Of a stretch of 6,497 bases of DNA, positions 1-5,465 are shown piece by piece. The DNA is from Chloroflexota bacterium. Its GTDB lineage: Bacteria; Chloroflexota; Dormibacteria; CF-121. The translations under genes and the position numbers were made by a program. The stretch covers positions 1 through 6,497 of the forward strand of contig VBGO01000072.1 of NCBI GenBank assembly GCA_005882525.1, given 5' to 3'. Each line of letters begins with the position of its first letter. Position 1 is the first letter of the stretch. The notes below the pieces were generated by a model. It ran no database searches and was not told the DNA's origin. It saw only the letters and a list, made by a program, of their open reading frames with translations.

Positions 1-937
1 CGGTGGCATGGCCGTCCTGGTTGATGATCCGGATCGCGCAACGCTTGGCCTGGCTGTGACGCATCACGTTCGTGACACCTTCGCGCACGGCCCAGGCGAG
101 GACGGCCTCGACGGCTGGCGGGAGCGCGGCGTGGTCCTGATCGACGCGAAATTCGATGCCGGCCGCCGTCAGCGCCTCACCAGCGCCGGCCAGCTCGGCG
201 GCAAGCGTCGGCTGGCGATAGCCGGCCACCACCTCGCGAACCTCGCGCAGCGCGTCGCGAGCCACCTTCTCGATGTCTTCGACCTCGTGAGCCGCCAGAC
301 CGGGGGTGGTCTGGATCAGCCGCCCGGCCAACTCGCTCTTCAGCGCGATGACCGACAGGCTGTGCCCGAGGAGATCATGCAGGTCGCGGGCGAAGCGCAG
401 CCGCTCTTCCCCGACGGCAAGCCGCCCGATCTGCTCGCGAGCCATCGACAACTGTTGATTGGCCTGGATCAATAGCCGTCCGGCAACCGCGGACACCCCG
501 ACGAGCAGCTCATTGAGGAGCTGACCTGTACTGTTGGTAATCGACTCCCCGCGGGCGAGCTCCACCGCGCCGGCCAGCACCGACAACACGAACACCGTGG
601 GCAGGCCGATGCGCCAGTTGAACGCGGCTCCCGCCATGATCACCGCGTACAGGAACAGGCTGCCGTACTGGGGAGGCGTGCGCAACGTAAACACGATCAG
701 CAACACGGTGGAAGCAATCACCGCCGGTACCGCGAGTCGCCTGTCGGGGCCCCCGGCGACGCGCAGCCAGAACCACGCCCAGATCAAGGCCAGCGCCAGG
801 AGAAGCCCGAGGCCGATCACCCGGGTGTCGCGATCGAAGCGGTCCATCAGCAGGGCGGCGACCGGGTAGATAAAAAAGGAAAGCCAGGCCACCATGAAGA
901 GGCGGCCCAGCTTGATCCATCGGGGGTTCAGCGCCAT
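1..937 (-). CDS. Sensor histidine kinase, DesK/LiaS-like (HisKA_3), C-terminus cut by window edge
   Basis: This is a membrane-bound two-component sensor kinase; 312 codons are visible from the ATG at 937 and the 3' end lies outside the window. Hydrophobic segments at about residues 9-30, 41-62, 68-85, 92-108 and 110-127 give about five membrane spans with almost no extracytoplasmic domain, as in intramembrane-sensing kinases. The HisKA_3 dimerisation helix follows, with the phospho-acceptor His187 in FARDLHDLLGHSLS. The N box of the ATPase domain is REGVTNVMRHS (Asn290). The G boxes are missing because the window ends. It starts 11 nt after the ATPase stop, with only a weak ribosome binding site, so it is probably translated by coupling in the same operon. 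Kinases of this family pair with NarL/LuxR-type regulators; one is expected next downstream. The stimulus cannot be read, but linkage to an FtsX-type exporter suggests envelope stress or a toxic compound. Family sure, role inferred. Confidence 0.93.
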   Translation of the reverse strand, partial: MALNPRWIKLGRLFMVAWLSFFIYPVAALLMDRFDRDTRVIGLGLLLALALIWAWFWLRVAGGPDRRLAVPAVIASTVLLIVFTLRTPPQYGSLFLYAVIMAGAAFNWRIGLPTVFVLSVLAGAVELARGESITNSTGQLLNELLVGVSAVAGRLLIQANQQLSMAREQIGRLAVGEERLRFARDLHDLLGHSLSVIALKSELAGRLIQTTPGLAAHEVEDIEKVARDALREVREVVAGYRQPTLAAELAGAGEALTAAGIEFRVDQDHAALPPAVEAVLAWAVREGVTNVMRHSQAKRCAIRIINQDGHAT

Positions 938-948
938 CGCATCCCAGC

Positions 949-1680
949 CTAGGCGATCACTCCCTGTAAGTCGATACTGGTGAGGAACGTCTGCTCGGTC
1001 TTGGCCCGCATATCCGAGAGGACCTTGCCGTCCTTGAGCCGGATGACCCGGTCGGTCTGATTGGCGACGTCCATGTCGTGGGTCACCAGGATGAACGTCA
1101 CGCCGTGCTCACGGTTCATCCGCCGCATCAAGCCGACGATCTGCTGGCTGGTCTCGCTGTCAACTTCGCCGGTTGGCTCGTCGCCGAGGACCAGCGACGG
1201 CCGGTTGATCAGGGCGCGAGCGATCGCGACTCGCTGCTGCTCGCCACCCGAGAGCTGGTCGGGCCGGTGATCCATGCGGTCCTTCAGACCGACTTCGTCC
1301 AGCAGTGCCGCGGCGCGCGCCTTGCCATCCTTTCCGTTCTTGTGGTACCGCAGCGGCAGCATCACGTTCTGGATGGCGTTCAGGCCCGGCAGGAGGTTGA
1401 AGTCCTGAAAGACGAAGCCGAGTTTCTTGCCGCGAAGGTCGGCCCGCGCGCCGTCGCGGAGCTTGCCCGTGTCCACCCCATCGAGCACGATCTGTCCGCT
1501 GGTCGGCCGAAGCAGCAGACCGAGGAGGTCGAGGGTCGTGGTCTTGCCACTCCCGGAGCGGCCGACGATCGAAACGAACTCGCCGGCCTCGATGGTGAGG
1601 TTGAGGCCGTCCACCGCCTTGACGGTGGTCGCAGCCTGCTTGTAATGCTTGGTCAGGTCGCTCAGTTCGATGCTTGCCAT
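949..1680 (-). CDS. ABC transporter ATP-binding protein, MacB/LolD type
   Basis: This 243-aa cytoplasmic ATPase powers the adjacent FtsX-type permease. All motifs are intact: Walker A GRSGSGKT (residues 40-47), Q-loop FQD (Gln92), signature LSGGE (143-147), Walker B LVLGDEP (Asp167, Glu168) and switch His201 in VTHD. The length and the N-terminal pattern IELSDLTKHY are typical of the MacB/LolD/FtsE group. The D-loop reads GEVDS rather than the usual G-(A/N/E)-LD, a mild change. The start at 1680 is chosen because AGGAGG lies 7 nt upstream; the frame stays open to 1809, but that extension runs inside the permease gene and is arginine-rich shadow sequence. The gene is 11 nt from the permease stop and 11 nt from the kinase start, so one operon is very likely. 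No membrane segment is fused to it, so the exporter is a split MacB-type rather than a single-chain MacB. Confidence 0.96.
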   Translation of the reverse strand: MASIELSDLTKHYKQAATTVKAVDGLNLTIEAGEFVSIVGRSGSGKTTTLDLLGLLLRPTSGQIVLDGVDTGKLRDGARADLRGKKLGFVFQDFNLLPGLNAIQNVMLPLRYHKNGKDGKARAAALLDEVGLKDRMDHRPDQLSGGEQQRVAIARALINRPSLVLGDEPTGEVDSETSQQIVGLMRRMNREHGVTFILVTHDMDVANQTDRVIRLKDGKVLSDMRAKTEQTFLTSIDLQGVIA

Positions 1681-1687
1681 TTGAATT

Positions 1688-1693
1688 CCTCCT
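1688..1693 (-). promoter_or_regulatory. Shine-Dalgarno AGGAGG of the ATPase gene, overlapping the permease stop codon
   Basis: On the minus strand the permease ends in TAG (1694-1692) and the bases AG of that stop are the first bases of AGGAGG. The ATPase ATG follows after 7 nt. This decides the ATPase start at 1680 and implies that ribosomes finishing the permease reinitiate on the ATPase. Confidence 0.85.
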
Positions 1694-2885
1694 ACGCCGC
1701 CCGCAGCGCGCGCACCGGATCCATCCGGGAGGCGCGAAGCGCGGGGATGATGCCGGCCACGGCGCCGAGCCCGACAGAGAACAGAAGCGCGACGATCACC
1801 AGGCGCCACGAAACCAGGAAGAGACTGAGGTTCGATGCCGCCGTCGCCGCATTGACCAGGGTGGTGATTCCCCAGCCGAGCAGCAGCCCGATGGTGCCGC
1901 CGATCGCGCCGATCACGGTGGCCTCGACCAGGTATTCGCGCAGGATATGACGCGTGCGGGCACCGACGGCTTTCTTGAGCCCAATCTCCCGAACCCGTTC
2001 GGTGACCGCCATCAGCATGGTGTTGATGACGGACAGGCCGCCCACGACCAACGCCAATAGCGCGGCGCCCGTCGTGATGGCTGTGAAGAGGGCACCGCCC
2101 GACTTGAAGCTATCGACGATCGTGCTGGGCTTGACCGCTTTGACACCGCTGACCTGGTTATTGATGGCGTCCGACAAATTGTCCAGATTGATCCCAGGCT
2201 TGCCGTAGACGGTCATGCCCGTGACCAGCGTGCTGGTGTCGATCCGGTCCCGAATCGCGGCCGGCAGGCTGTCCTTGAGCAGCATCTGGGCGTCCTGAAG
2301 GTTGATGAAGGCGCCCGTGTCGGGGCCGGTCTGGGTCTTCGCTAGCACCCCGACCACGGTGAAGGTGTGGTTGACGAACTCGGCCTTGGCATCAGATGGC
2401 CGGATCGGCAAGTCGATGGTGCTGCCGGCATTCTTGCTGAACTCGTGGGCGAAATCCGAGCCCAGAACGACTTCCCCGGAGGAGGTCACGTCGCGGCCCT
2501 GCGCCAGGCTCGTCTTGACGGCTGAGTACGCGTTGGCCCGCGGGTCGTAGGACGTGATGTAGTCCGGCAGGCCAAAGGAAACGGTCTGGACCGATCCCGG
2601 TTTGGCCTGGACCTGGATCTCGCCAAATGCGGCCGCGACGCCGCTGACGTGTTCGACCTGGCTGACCGTGGTTATCGGCAGCACACTGCTCCCGCCGAAT
2701 GCGCTCGCTCCGGCGGCTGTCACCTGGATGTTGGACCCGAAATAGGCAACGCCGCCATCGATCAGGGCATTGAATTTTTCGGCCATCGCGCCCATCGTGA
2801 CCAGCGCCAGCACACCGATCACGATGCCGCTGATGGTCAGGATGTTGCGCAGCTTGCGCCGCGTGAGATTTCGAATGATTTCCAT
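1692..2885 (-). CDS. ABC transporter permease, FtsX/MacB family
   Basis: This 397-aa inner-membrane permease is the first gene of the operon. It has the MacB layout: an N-terminal cytoplasmic stretch MEIIRNLTRRKLRN, TM1 at about residues 16-36, a large extracytoplasmic MacB_PCD domain (about 40-262), and a C-terminal FtsX core with TM2 (267-290), TM3 (319-347) and TM4 (360-382). The hallmark cytoplasmic motif ERVREIGLKKAVGA (296-309) and the C-terminal PALRASRMDPVRALR are both present. Such mechanotransmission exporters drive efflux of peptides, macrolides or envelope components with a separate ATPase, here the next gene. A full homodimer of this permease with the ATPase is the expected complex. 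No membrane-fusion (MacA-like) partner is visible in the window. An AAGGAGG motif 4 nt before the ATG supports the start. The substrate is unknown; the downstream histidine kinase suggests induction by a stress. Confidence 0.95.
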   Translation of the reverse strand: MEIIRNLTRRKLRNILTISGIVIGVLALVTMGAMAEKFNALIDGGVAYFGSNIQVTAAGASAFGGSSVLPITTVSQVEHVSGVAAAFGEIQVQAKPGSVQTVSFGLPDYITSYDPRANAYSAVKTSLAQGRDVTSSGEVVLGSDFAHEFSKNAGSTIDLPIRPSDAKAEFVNHTFTVVGVLAKTQTGPDTGAFINLQDAQMLLKDSLPAAIRDRIDTSTLVTGMTVYGKPGINLDNLSDAINNQVSGVKAVKPSTIVDSFKSGGALFTAITTGAALLALVVGGLSVINTMLMAVTERVREIGLKKAVGARTRHILREYLVEATVIGAIGGTIGLLLGWGITTLVNAATAASNLSLFLVSWRLVIVALLFSVGLGAVAGIIPALRASRMDPVRALRAA

Positions 2886-2889
2886 GGCT

Positions 2890-2896
2890 CCTCCTT
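2890..2896 (-). promoter_or_regulatory. Shine-Dalgarno AAGGAGG of the permease gene
   Basis: AAGGAGG on the minus strand, 4 nt from the ATG at 2885, is a near-perfect anti-16S match. It fixes the start of the first gene of the exporter operon, whose transcript therefore has a 5' leader, unlike the LysR gene. Confidence 0.8.
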
Positions 2897-2900
2897 GAAC

Positions 2901-2944
2901 CGCTGCAGGCTATCGCGGAAAAGGCGGGCCCGCCAGTCGCAGCG
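2901..2944. repeat. Nested inverted repeats in the permease leader
   Basis: An outer pair CGCTGC (2901-2906) and GCAGCG (2939-2944) encloses a perfect 12-bp palindrome GGCGGGCCCGCC (2923-2934). The outer arm ends 4 nt before the permease Shine-Dalgarno. It could be a protein operator, or, if transcription begins upstream, an RNA structure near the ribosome binding site. The palindrome is directly seen; its function is inferred. Confidence 0.4.
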
Positions 2945-2954
2945 GTCAGGTCTT

Positions 2955-2976
2955 CCGTATGACAGCCGTCATGCGG
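2955..2976. promoter_or_regulatory. Inverted repeat, candidate operator upstream of the exporter operon
   Basis: The arms are CCGTATGAC (2955-2963) and GTCATGCGG (2968-2976) around the 4-nt spacer AGCC, with 8 of 9 positions symmetric. Its centre is 80 bp from the permease ATG and 23 bp before the GTG of the small plus-strand ORF, so it lies between divergent genes. The size fits a dimeric regulator such as the NarL/LuxR-type response regulator expected to partner the kinase of this operon. That assignment is inference. Confidence 0.5.
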
Positions 2977-2988
2977 CAGGATAAGAGG

Positions 2989-3111
2989 GTGGAATCATCA
3001 AAAGAGGACGAGCCGACCAAGCCCGAAGTGCCGCCGGCGAGCGAGACCTGGGTCGAGGGCCAGCCGGCCTCGGACGCGGATTACCAGGAGCCACCGCCCA
3101 AGCCCGAATAG
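2989..3111 (+). CDS. Small acidic, proline-rich ORF of 40 aa, unknown function
   Basis: The frame reads VESSKEDEPTKPEV, PPASETWVEGQ and PASDADYQEPPPKPE, then TAG at 3109-3111. It is rich in Glu, Asp and Pro, has no hydrophobic core or membrane segment, and should be disordered and strongly acidic. Third codon positions are mostly G or C, as expected for a real gene here. The GTG start at 2989 is chosen because AGGA lies 7 nt upstream; in-frame ATGs at 2959 and 2971 would give 50 or 46 aa but fall within the inverted repeat at 2955-2976 and have weak or no ribosome binding site. It lies 62 nt before the LysR gene, on the same strand and divergent from the exporter. I recognise no family. A chance ORF remains possible. 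Confidence 0.45.
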   Translation: MESSKEDEPTKPEVPPASETWVEGQPASDADYQEPPPKPE

Positions 3112-3138
3112 CCGGCCATCGGCCGCGGGCTCACCCTA

Positions 3139-3173
3139 TTGACGTCGCTATAGAAAGCGTCTATAGCTAGGGC
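3139..3173 (+). promoter_or_regulatory. Promoter of the LysR gene, probably leaderless
   Basis: TTGACG (3139-3144) and TATAGC (3162-3167) are separated by exactly 17 nt, a close match to a housekeeping sigma promoter. Only 6 nt separate the -10 box from the ATG at 3174, so transcription should begin at or next to the A of the start codon. No Shine-Dalgarno motif precedes this ATG, which agrees with a leaderless mRNA. Confidence 0.75.
3147..3167. promoter_or_regulatory. LysR-type operator overlapping the LysR promoter
   Basis: A perfect inverted repeat has arms GCTATAGA (3147-3154) and TCTATAGC (3160-3167) and a 5-nt spacer. It contains ATAG-N7-CTAT and a symmetric T-N11-A (T3151, A3163), the usual LysR-family box. 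The right arm contains the complete -10 element, so binding by the LysR protein would block its own promoter. Negative autoregulation is the common mode in this family; here it is inferred from the geometry. Confidence 0.75.
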
Positions 3174-4103
3174 ATGCTGCTCGCCCAGGTCGAGGGATTC
3201 CTGGAAGTCGCCCGCCGCGGGAACGTCAGCCGGGCGGCGGAGGCGATGTTCGTGACTCAGCCAACCCTGACCGCCCGCCTGCACGCCCTCGAGCGTGAGC
3301 TCGGCGAGCCGCTCTTTGCCCGCACCCGCCGGGGCATGCGTCTGACGGATGCCGGCCGGGCCTTTCTGCCCTACGCCGAGCGCGCCATCCGTGCGGTCCG
3401 CGACGGCCGCCAGGCGCTCAGCGACGCCCGCTCCGCGTCGGCCGGCCGGCTGGTGCTCGGGGCCGCGCCCGCCGTCAGCACCTACGTGCTGCCGGCGCTT
3501 CTCCAGCGGTTTGCGGCCGCCTACCCTCGAATCGAGGTCGCCGTTCGGACGGGACATTCGGAGGACGTCTTGCAGATGCTGCTTCGCGAAGAGGTCCAGC
3601 TGGCGATGGTGCGGGCAATGCGCCACCCCGAGATCGAATCCATCCCCCTCTACGAAGAGGCGCTGGTGCTGGTGGTGCCGCCGGGCCACGCGTTCGCCGG
3701 GCGCTCGGACGTCGGCATCGCAGACGTTGCCTCGGAGCGGCTGATCTTCTTCGACCGGACGTCGAGCTACTACGAGCTGACGCAGTCCTTCTTTCTCAGC
3801 CTGGGGGTGACGCCCCGAGAGGTGATGGAGCTCGACAACATCGAGTCGGCCAAGAAGATGGTGGAGCGCCGGCTCGGCATCGCGCTGCTCCCTCGGACGG
3901 CCGTCGCGGGCGAGCTTGCGGCGAAGACCCTCACCCAGGTGACGGTGACGGACGCGCCCGCCATGTCGCAAAAGATCGTGCTGATCCGCCGCCGCGACCA
4001 GACCCGTCCCTCCGGGACCGTGGCGGCCTTCTTGAACCTCGTCCGCGAGTCGGATCTCACGAGTCCCCCCTCCCCCTCGGGGGGAGGGCAGGGTGGGGGT
4101 TAG
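3174..4103 (+). CDS. LysR-family transcriptional regulator
   Basis: This 309-aa DNA-binding regulator has an N-terminal winged helix-turn-helix (about residues 1-62; core GNVSRAAEAMFVTQPTLTAR with LERELGEPLFAR) followed by the LysR linker helix and an effector-binding domain from about residue 88 (RLVLGAAPAVSTYVLPALL) to 290. The effector is unknown. The start has no Shine-Dalgarno, but a strong promoter lies 6 nt upstream, indicating a leaderless mRNA. The last 13 residues (SPPSPS, then GGGQGGG) are low-complexity and are encoded by a GC-rich hairpin/G-rich element, so they look like an addition to the normal C-terminus. Its stop TAG (4101-4103) overlaps the stop of the convergent lyase gene. 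A related box upstream of the lyase operon makes that operon a candidate target. Family certain, target inferred. Confidence 0.95.
   Translation: MLLAQVEGFLEVARRGNVSRAAEAMFVTQPTLTARLHALERELGEPLFARTRRGMRLTDAGRAFLPYAERAIRAVRDGRQALSDARSASAGRLVLGAAPAVSTYVLPALLQRFAAAYPRIEVAVRTGHSEDVLQMLLREEVQLAMVRAMRHPEIESIPLYEEALVLVVPPGHAFAGRSDVGIADVASERLIFFDRTSSYYELTQSFFLSLGVTPREVMELDNIESAKKMVERRLGIALLPRTAVAGELAAKTLTQVTVTDAPAMSQKIVLIRRRDQTRPSGTVAAFLNLVRESDLTSPPSPSGGGQGGG
4068..4088. terminator. GC-rich hairpin between convergent genes, candidate bidirectional terminator
   Basis: CCCTCCCCC (4068-4076) pairs perfectly with GGGGGAGGG (4080-4088) across a 3-nt loop. It lies 12 nt before the LysR stop on the plus strand and about 11 nt after the lyase stop on the minus strand. 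There is no run of T on either strand, so it is not a textbook intrinsic terminator. The similar placement of GC-rich repeat-like elements at gene ends in other bacteria suggests a role in mRNA 3' ends or transcription insulation. Confidence 0.5.
4079..4099 (+). other. G-quadruplex-forming motif
   Basis: Four G tracts of 6, 3, 3 and 5 are separated by loops A, CA and T. Loops of 1-2 nt around tracts of at least three G fit the strictest quadruplex pattern. It is on the LysR coding strand, so it would form in that mRNA or in the non-template DNA strand. It competes with the hairpin at 4068-4088, since they share the first G tracts. Confidence 0.7.
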
Positions 4104-5239
4104 ACGACCCGGTCTTCGGGTAGCTCCTCGACGAATTCCTTACCCATGCGAGCCGCGTCGTATGCCTTGCCCACGAGGTGGTGGTAGGGCACGCCCGAGA
4201 AAAAGTGATGACTGCGGGTTGGAAAGTCCTGGCCCGGCTCGAACTCCTTGCGCTGCAGCGCGATGTAGCCGTCCTGCTGATCCCTTGACATCGCCTGGAG
4301 CAACGCGCTCAGCCCGTAGCCTTCGGCGTGCTGCGCGCCGAGCGTGATGAAGATGAACTTGACGCCCATCTCGCCGAGCTCGGCAAAGGTCATGGGATCA
4401 GGTTCTTTGAACCACTTGAACGACGACGACCAGTTGAAGGCGAAACGCGCTTGCGGGAATCGCTTGCGGATCTGCTCGGTGAAGGTCTCCACCGCCTGGC
4501 GTTCGGAGGTGGGAAACTCGCACCAGAGCAGGTCCGGAATGCCGCTCTCCAGATAGCGGAGACCGCGGTCGACGGCCAGTTCCATGTGCCGCAACGACTC
4601 GGGCGCGTCGACCGCGCTCAGCCCGTCGGTCCGGGCGATGATCACGAAGTCGCGATTCCCGAGGTCGTCGGCGACCGCCCGCGCCATGCGCAGTTTGCCC
4701 ACCATCTCGTTGACCGGGATCAGGGCCTTACCGCCGATGTGCCCGCAACGCTTGGGCAGGACCTGGTCTTCGATGTGCGTCGCGGCCACGCCGGCCCCCA
4801 CATAGAGCTCGGTGGTGCGCTGCACATTGAAGATGTTGCCGTAGCCGCCGTCCATGTCAACGATCACCGGTGGGATATCGAGATGCTTTGGGGCGATCCC
4901 CTTCTCCGGCTCCCCCACGGCCATCGTCAGCTGGAACTTGCGCAATGCGCTGACCGTGCGGCGGGCCGCGTCGGCGATTTCGACGCTGGAATAGAGGTCC
5001 ATGTCCGTCGTGCCGAGGTGCCCGATGGCGAAGGAGTAGCCGCTGAAGTAGACGGCCTTGAAGCCGTAGTACATGACCAGCTCGGCCCCCATCGGATCGT
5101 AGACGCCCGGGCCGAAGAGGAATGGCTCGGTCGCGAGCAGCTCGCGCATGCGGGTGCTGGGGTGCACGAAGCGCGACGCCGGCAGCGTGAAGCCGTCCGG
5201 CAGCAGCGGGCTCGGGACGAGCTGGCTGGTATGCGGCAT
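4100..5239 (-). CDS. Isocitrate lyase family enzyme (isocitrate lyase / methylisocitrate lyase / PEP mutase superfamily)
   Basis: This cytosolic TIM-barrel lyase probably cleaves isocitrate, or a 2-alkyl analogue, to succinate and glyoxylate or pyruvate. In 379 residues it shows SGY (66-68), Mg-site VDMDGGYGN (Asp128, Asp130), HIEDQ (155-159), the catalytic loop KRCGH (163-167, Cys165), ARTD (202-205), WCE (239-241), NWSSSFKW (269-276) and FITL (297-300). NxSxSFxW and the Trp239/Phe297/Thr299 set resemble isocitrate lyase; the Arg in KRCGH and the short N-terminus recall methylisocitrate lyase. Typical bacterial isocitrate lyases are about 430 aa. The glyoxylate-binding SGW is SGY here. The start at 5239 has AGGG 5 nt upstream; 5254 (five residues more, 11 nt after the upstream ORF) is a fair alternative. 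No malate synthase is nearby, so a glyoxylate-shunt role is not proven. Confidence 0.88.
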   Translation of the reverse strand: MPHTSQLVPSPLLPDGFTLPASRFVHPSTRMRELLATEPFLFGPGVYDPMGAELVMYYGFKAVYFSGYSFAIGHLGTTDMDLYSSVEIADAARRTVSALRKFQLTMAVGEPEKGIAPKHLDIPPVIVDMDGGYGNIFNVQRTTELYVGAGVAATHIEDQVLPKRCGHIGGKALIPVNEMVGKLRMARAVADDLGNRDFVIIARTDGLSAVDAPESLRHMELAVDRGLRYLESGIPDLLWCEFPTSERQAVETFTEQIRKRFPQARFAFNWSSSFKWFKEPDPMTFAELGEMGVKFIFITLGAQHAEGYGLSALLQAMSRDQQDGYIALQRKEFEPGQDFPTRSHHFFSGVPYHHLVGKAYDAARMGKEFVEELPEDRVV

Positions 5240-5265
5240 GGCGACCCTGGACATGGCGTCAGAAG

Positions 5266-5388
5266 TTATTCGTTGCCGTGATCGCGTTCGCAGTCGTCCG
5301 GACAGCCGCATTCGGCGATCTCGGCCCGGCATGGCATGTAGTCGTCGTATTCGCGCGCCTGGATGCTTCGCCCTTCCACCGTAATCAT
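5266..5388 (-). CDS. Small four-cysteine ORF of 40 aa upstream of the lyase, unknown function
   Basis: The frame reads MITVEGRSIQAREYDDYM, PCRAEIAECGCPDDCERDHGNE, then TAA (5268-5266). It is acidic and carries Cys20, Cys27, Cys29 and Cys33 with His37, in the order C-x6-C-x-C-x3-C-x3-H, which could hold a zinc ion or an iron-sulfur cluster. It has no signal peptide or membrane span. The lyase ATG lies 11 or 26 nt after its stop, so the two are probably co-transcribed. No good Shine-Dalgarno precedes its ATG, but a -10-like TAGAGT ends 7 nt upstream, the same arrangement as the LysR gene, suggesting a leaderless start. About three quarters of its third codon positions are G or C. It matches no family I recognise. 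The cysteine spacing and operon position make a real gene likelier than chance. Confidence 0.6.
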   Translation of the reverse strand: MITVEGRSIQAREYDDYMPCRAEIAECGCPDDCERDHGNE

Positions 5389-5395
5389 GCCAGCA

Positions 5396-5426
5396 ACTCT
5401 ATCAACTAATTCGTCATCAAGTCCAA
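5396..5426 (-). promoter_or_regulatory. Candidate promoter of the small ORF-lyase operon
   Basis: On the minus strand TTGGAC (5426-5421) is followed by TAGAGT (5401-5396) after 19 nt, or by GATAGA (5403-5398) after 17 nt. The ATG of the four-cysteine ORF comes 7 nt after TAGAGT. The -35/-10 pair is imperfect, as for a promoter that needs an activator. The segment 5389-5470 is clearly more AT-rich than its surroundings, which supports a promoter here. Confidence 0.4.
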
Positions 5427-5445
5427 TCGTTTCTGGCGATTGGTG

Positions 5446-5465
5446 CGATAGGGGACGCTTATATC
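5446..5465. promoter_or_regulatory. Candidate second LysR box upstream of the lyase operon
   Basis: GCGATAG (5445-5451 region) and TTATATC (5459-5465) flank a 7-nt spacer, giving ATAG-N7-TTAT and T-N11-A like the perfect box in the LysR promoter. Its centre is about 67 bp upstream of the four-cysteine ORF start, near the -65 position where LysR activators usually bind. It overlaps the last codons of the small membrane protein gene. The symmetry is imperfect, so this is a prediction. Confidence 0.4.

Noticed and set aside
8..475. Plus-strand frame of 155 aa at the left edge
   Set aside because: It lies opposite the kinase catalytic region, whose H box and N box are intact on the minus strand.
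510..920. Minus-strand frame of 136 aa in the kinase region
   Set aside because: It is out of frame with the kinase and Arg/Gly/Pro-rich; the true frame starts at 937 and gives membrane spans and the HisKA_3 motif.
1681..1809. N-terminal extension of the ATPase to 1809
   Set aside because: It lies wholly within the permease C-terminus and has no ribosome binding site, while AGGAGG precedes the ATG at 1680.
1078..2060. Plus-strand frames opposite the ABC ATPase and permease
   Set aside because: Shadow frames without domains; the minus-strand proteins carry all ABC motifs.
1..2885. Complete LiaFSR or BceRS-AB system
   Set aside because: The kinase and FtsX-type exporter recall these systems, but the permease has only four spans (BceB has ten) and no LiaF or response regulator is in the block, so I kept the general call.
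3081..3971. Long minus-strand frame (296 aa) opposite the LysR gene
   Set aside because: It has Arg/His/Gly-rich sequence with no recognisable domain, and it is antisense to a clear, complete LysR protein.
4328..5281. Long plus-strand frame (317 aa) opposite the lyase gene
   Set aside because: It is antisense to a well-conserved lyase with intact motifs; the open frame comes from GC-rich codon bias.
5240..5332. N-terminal extension of the lyase to 5332
   Set aside because: The added residues are Arg-rich and overlap the four-cysteine ORF; starts at 5239 or 5254 fit the family and the spacing better.
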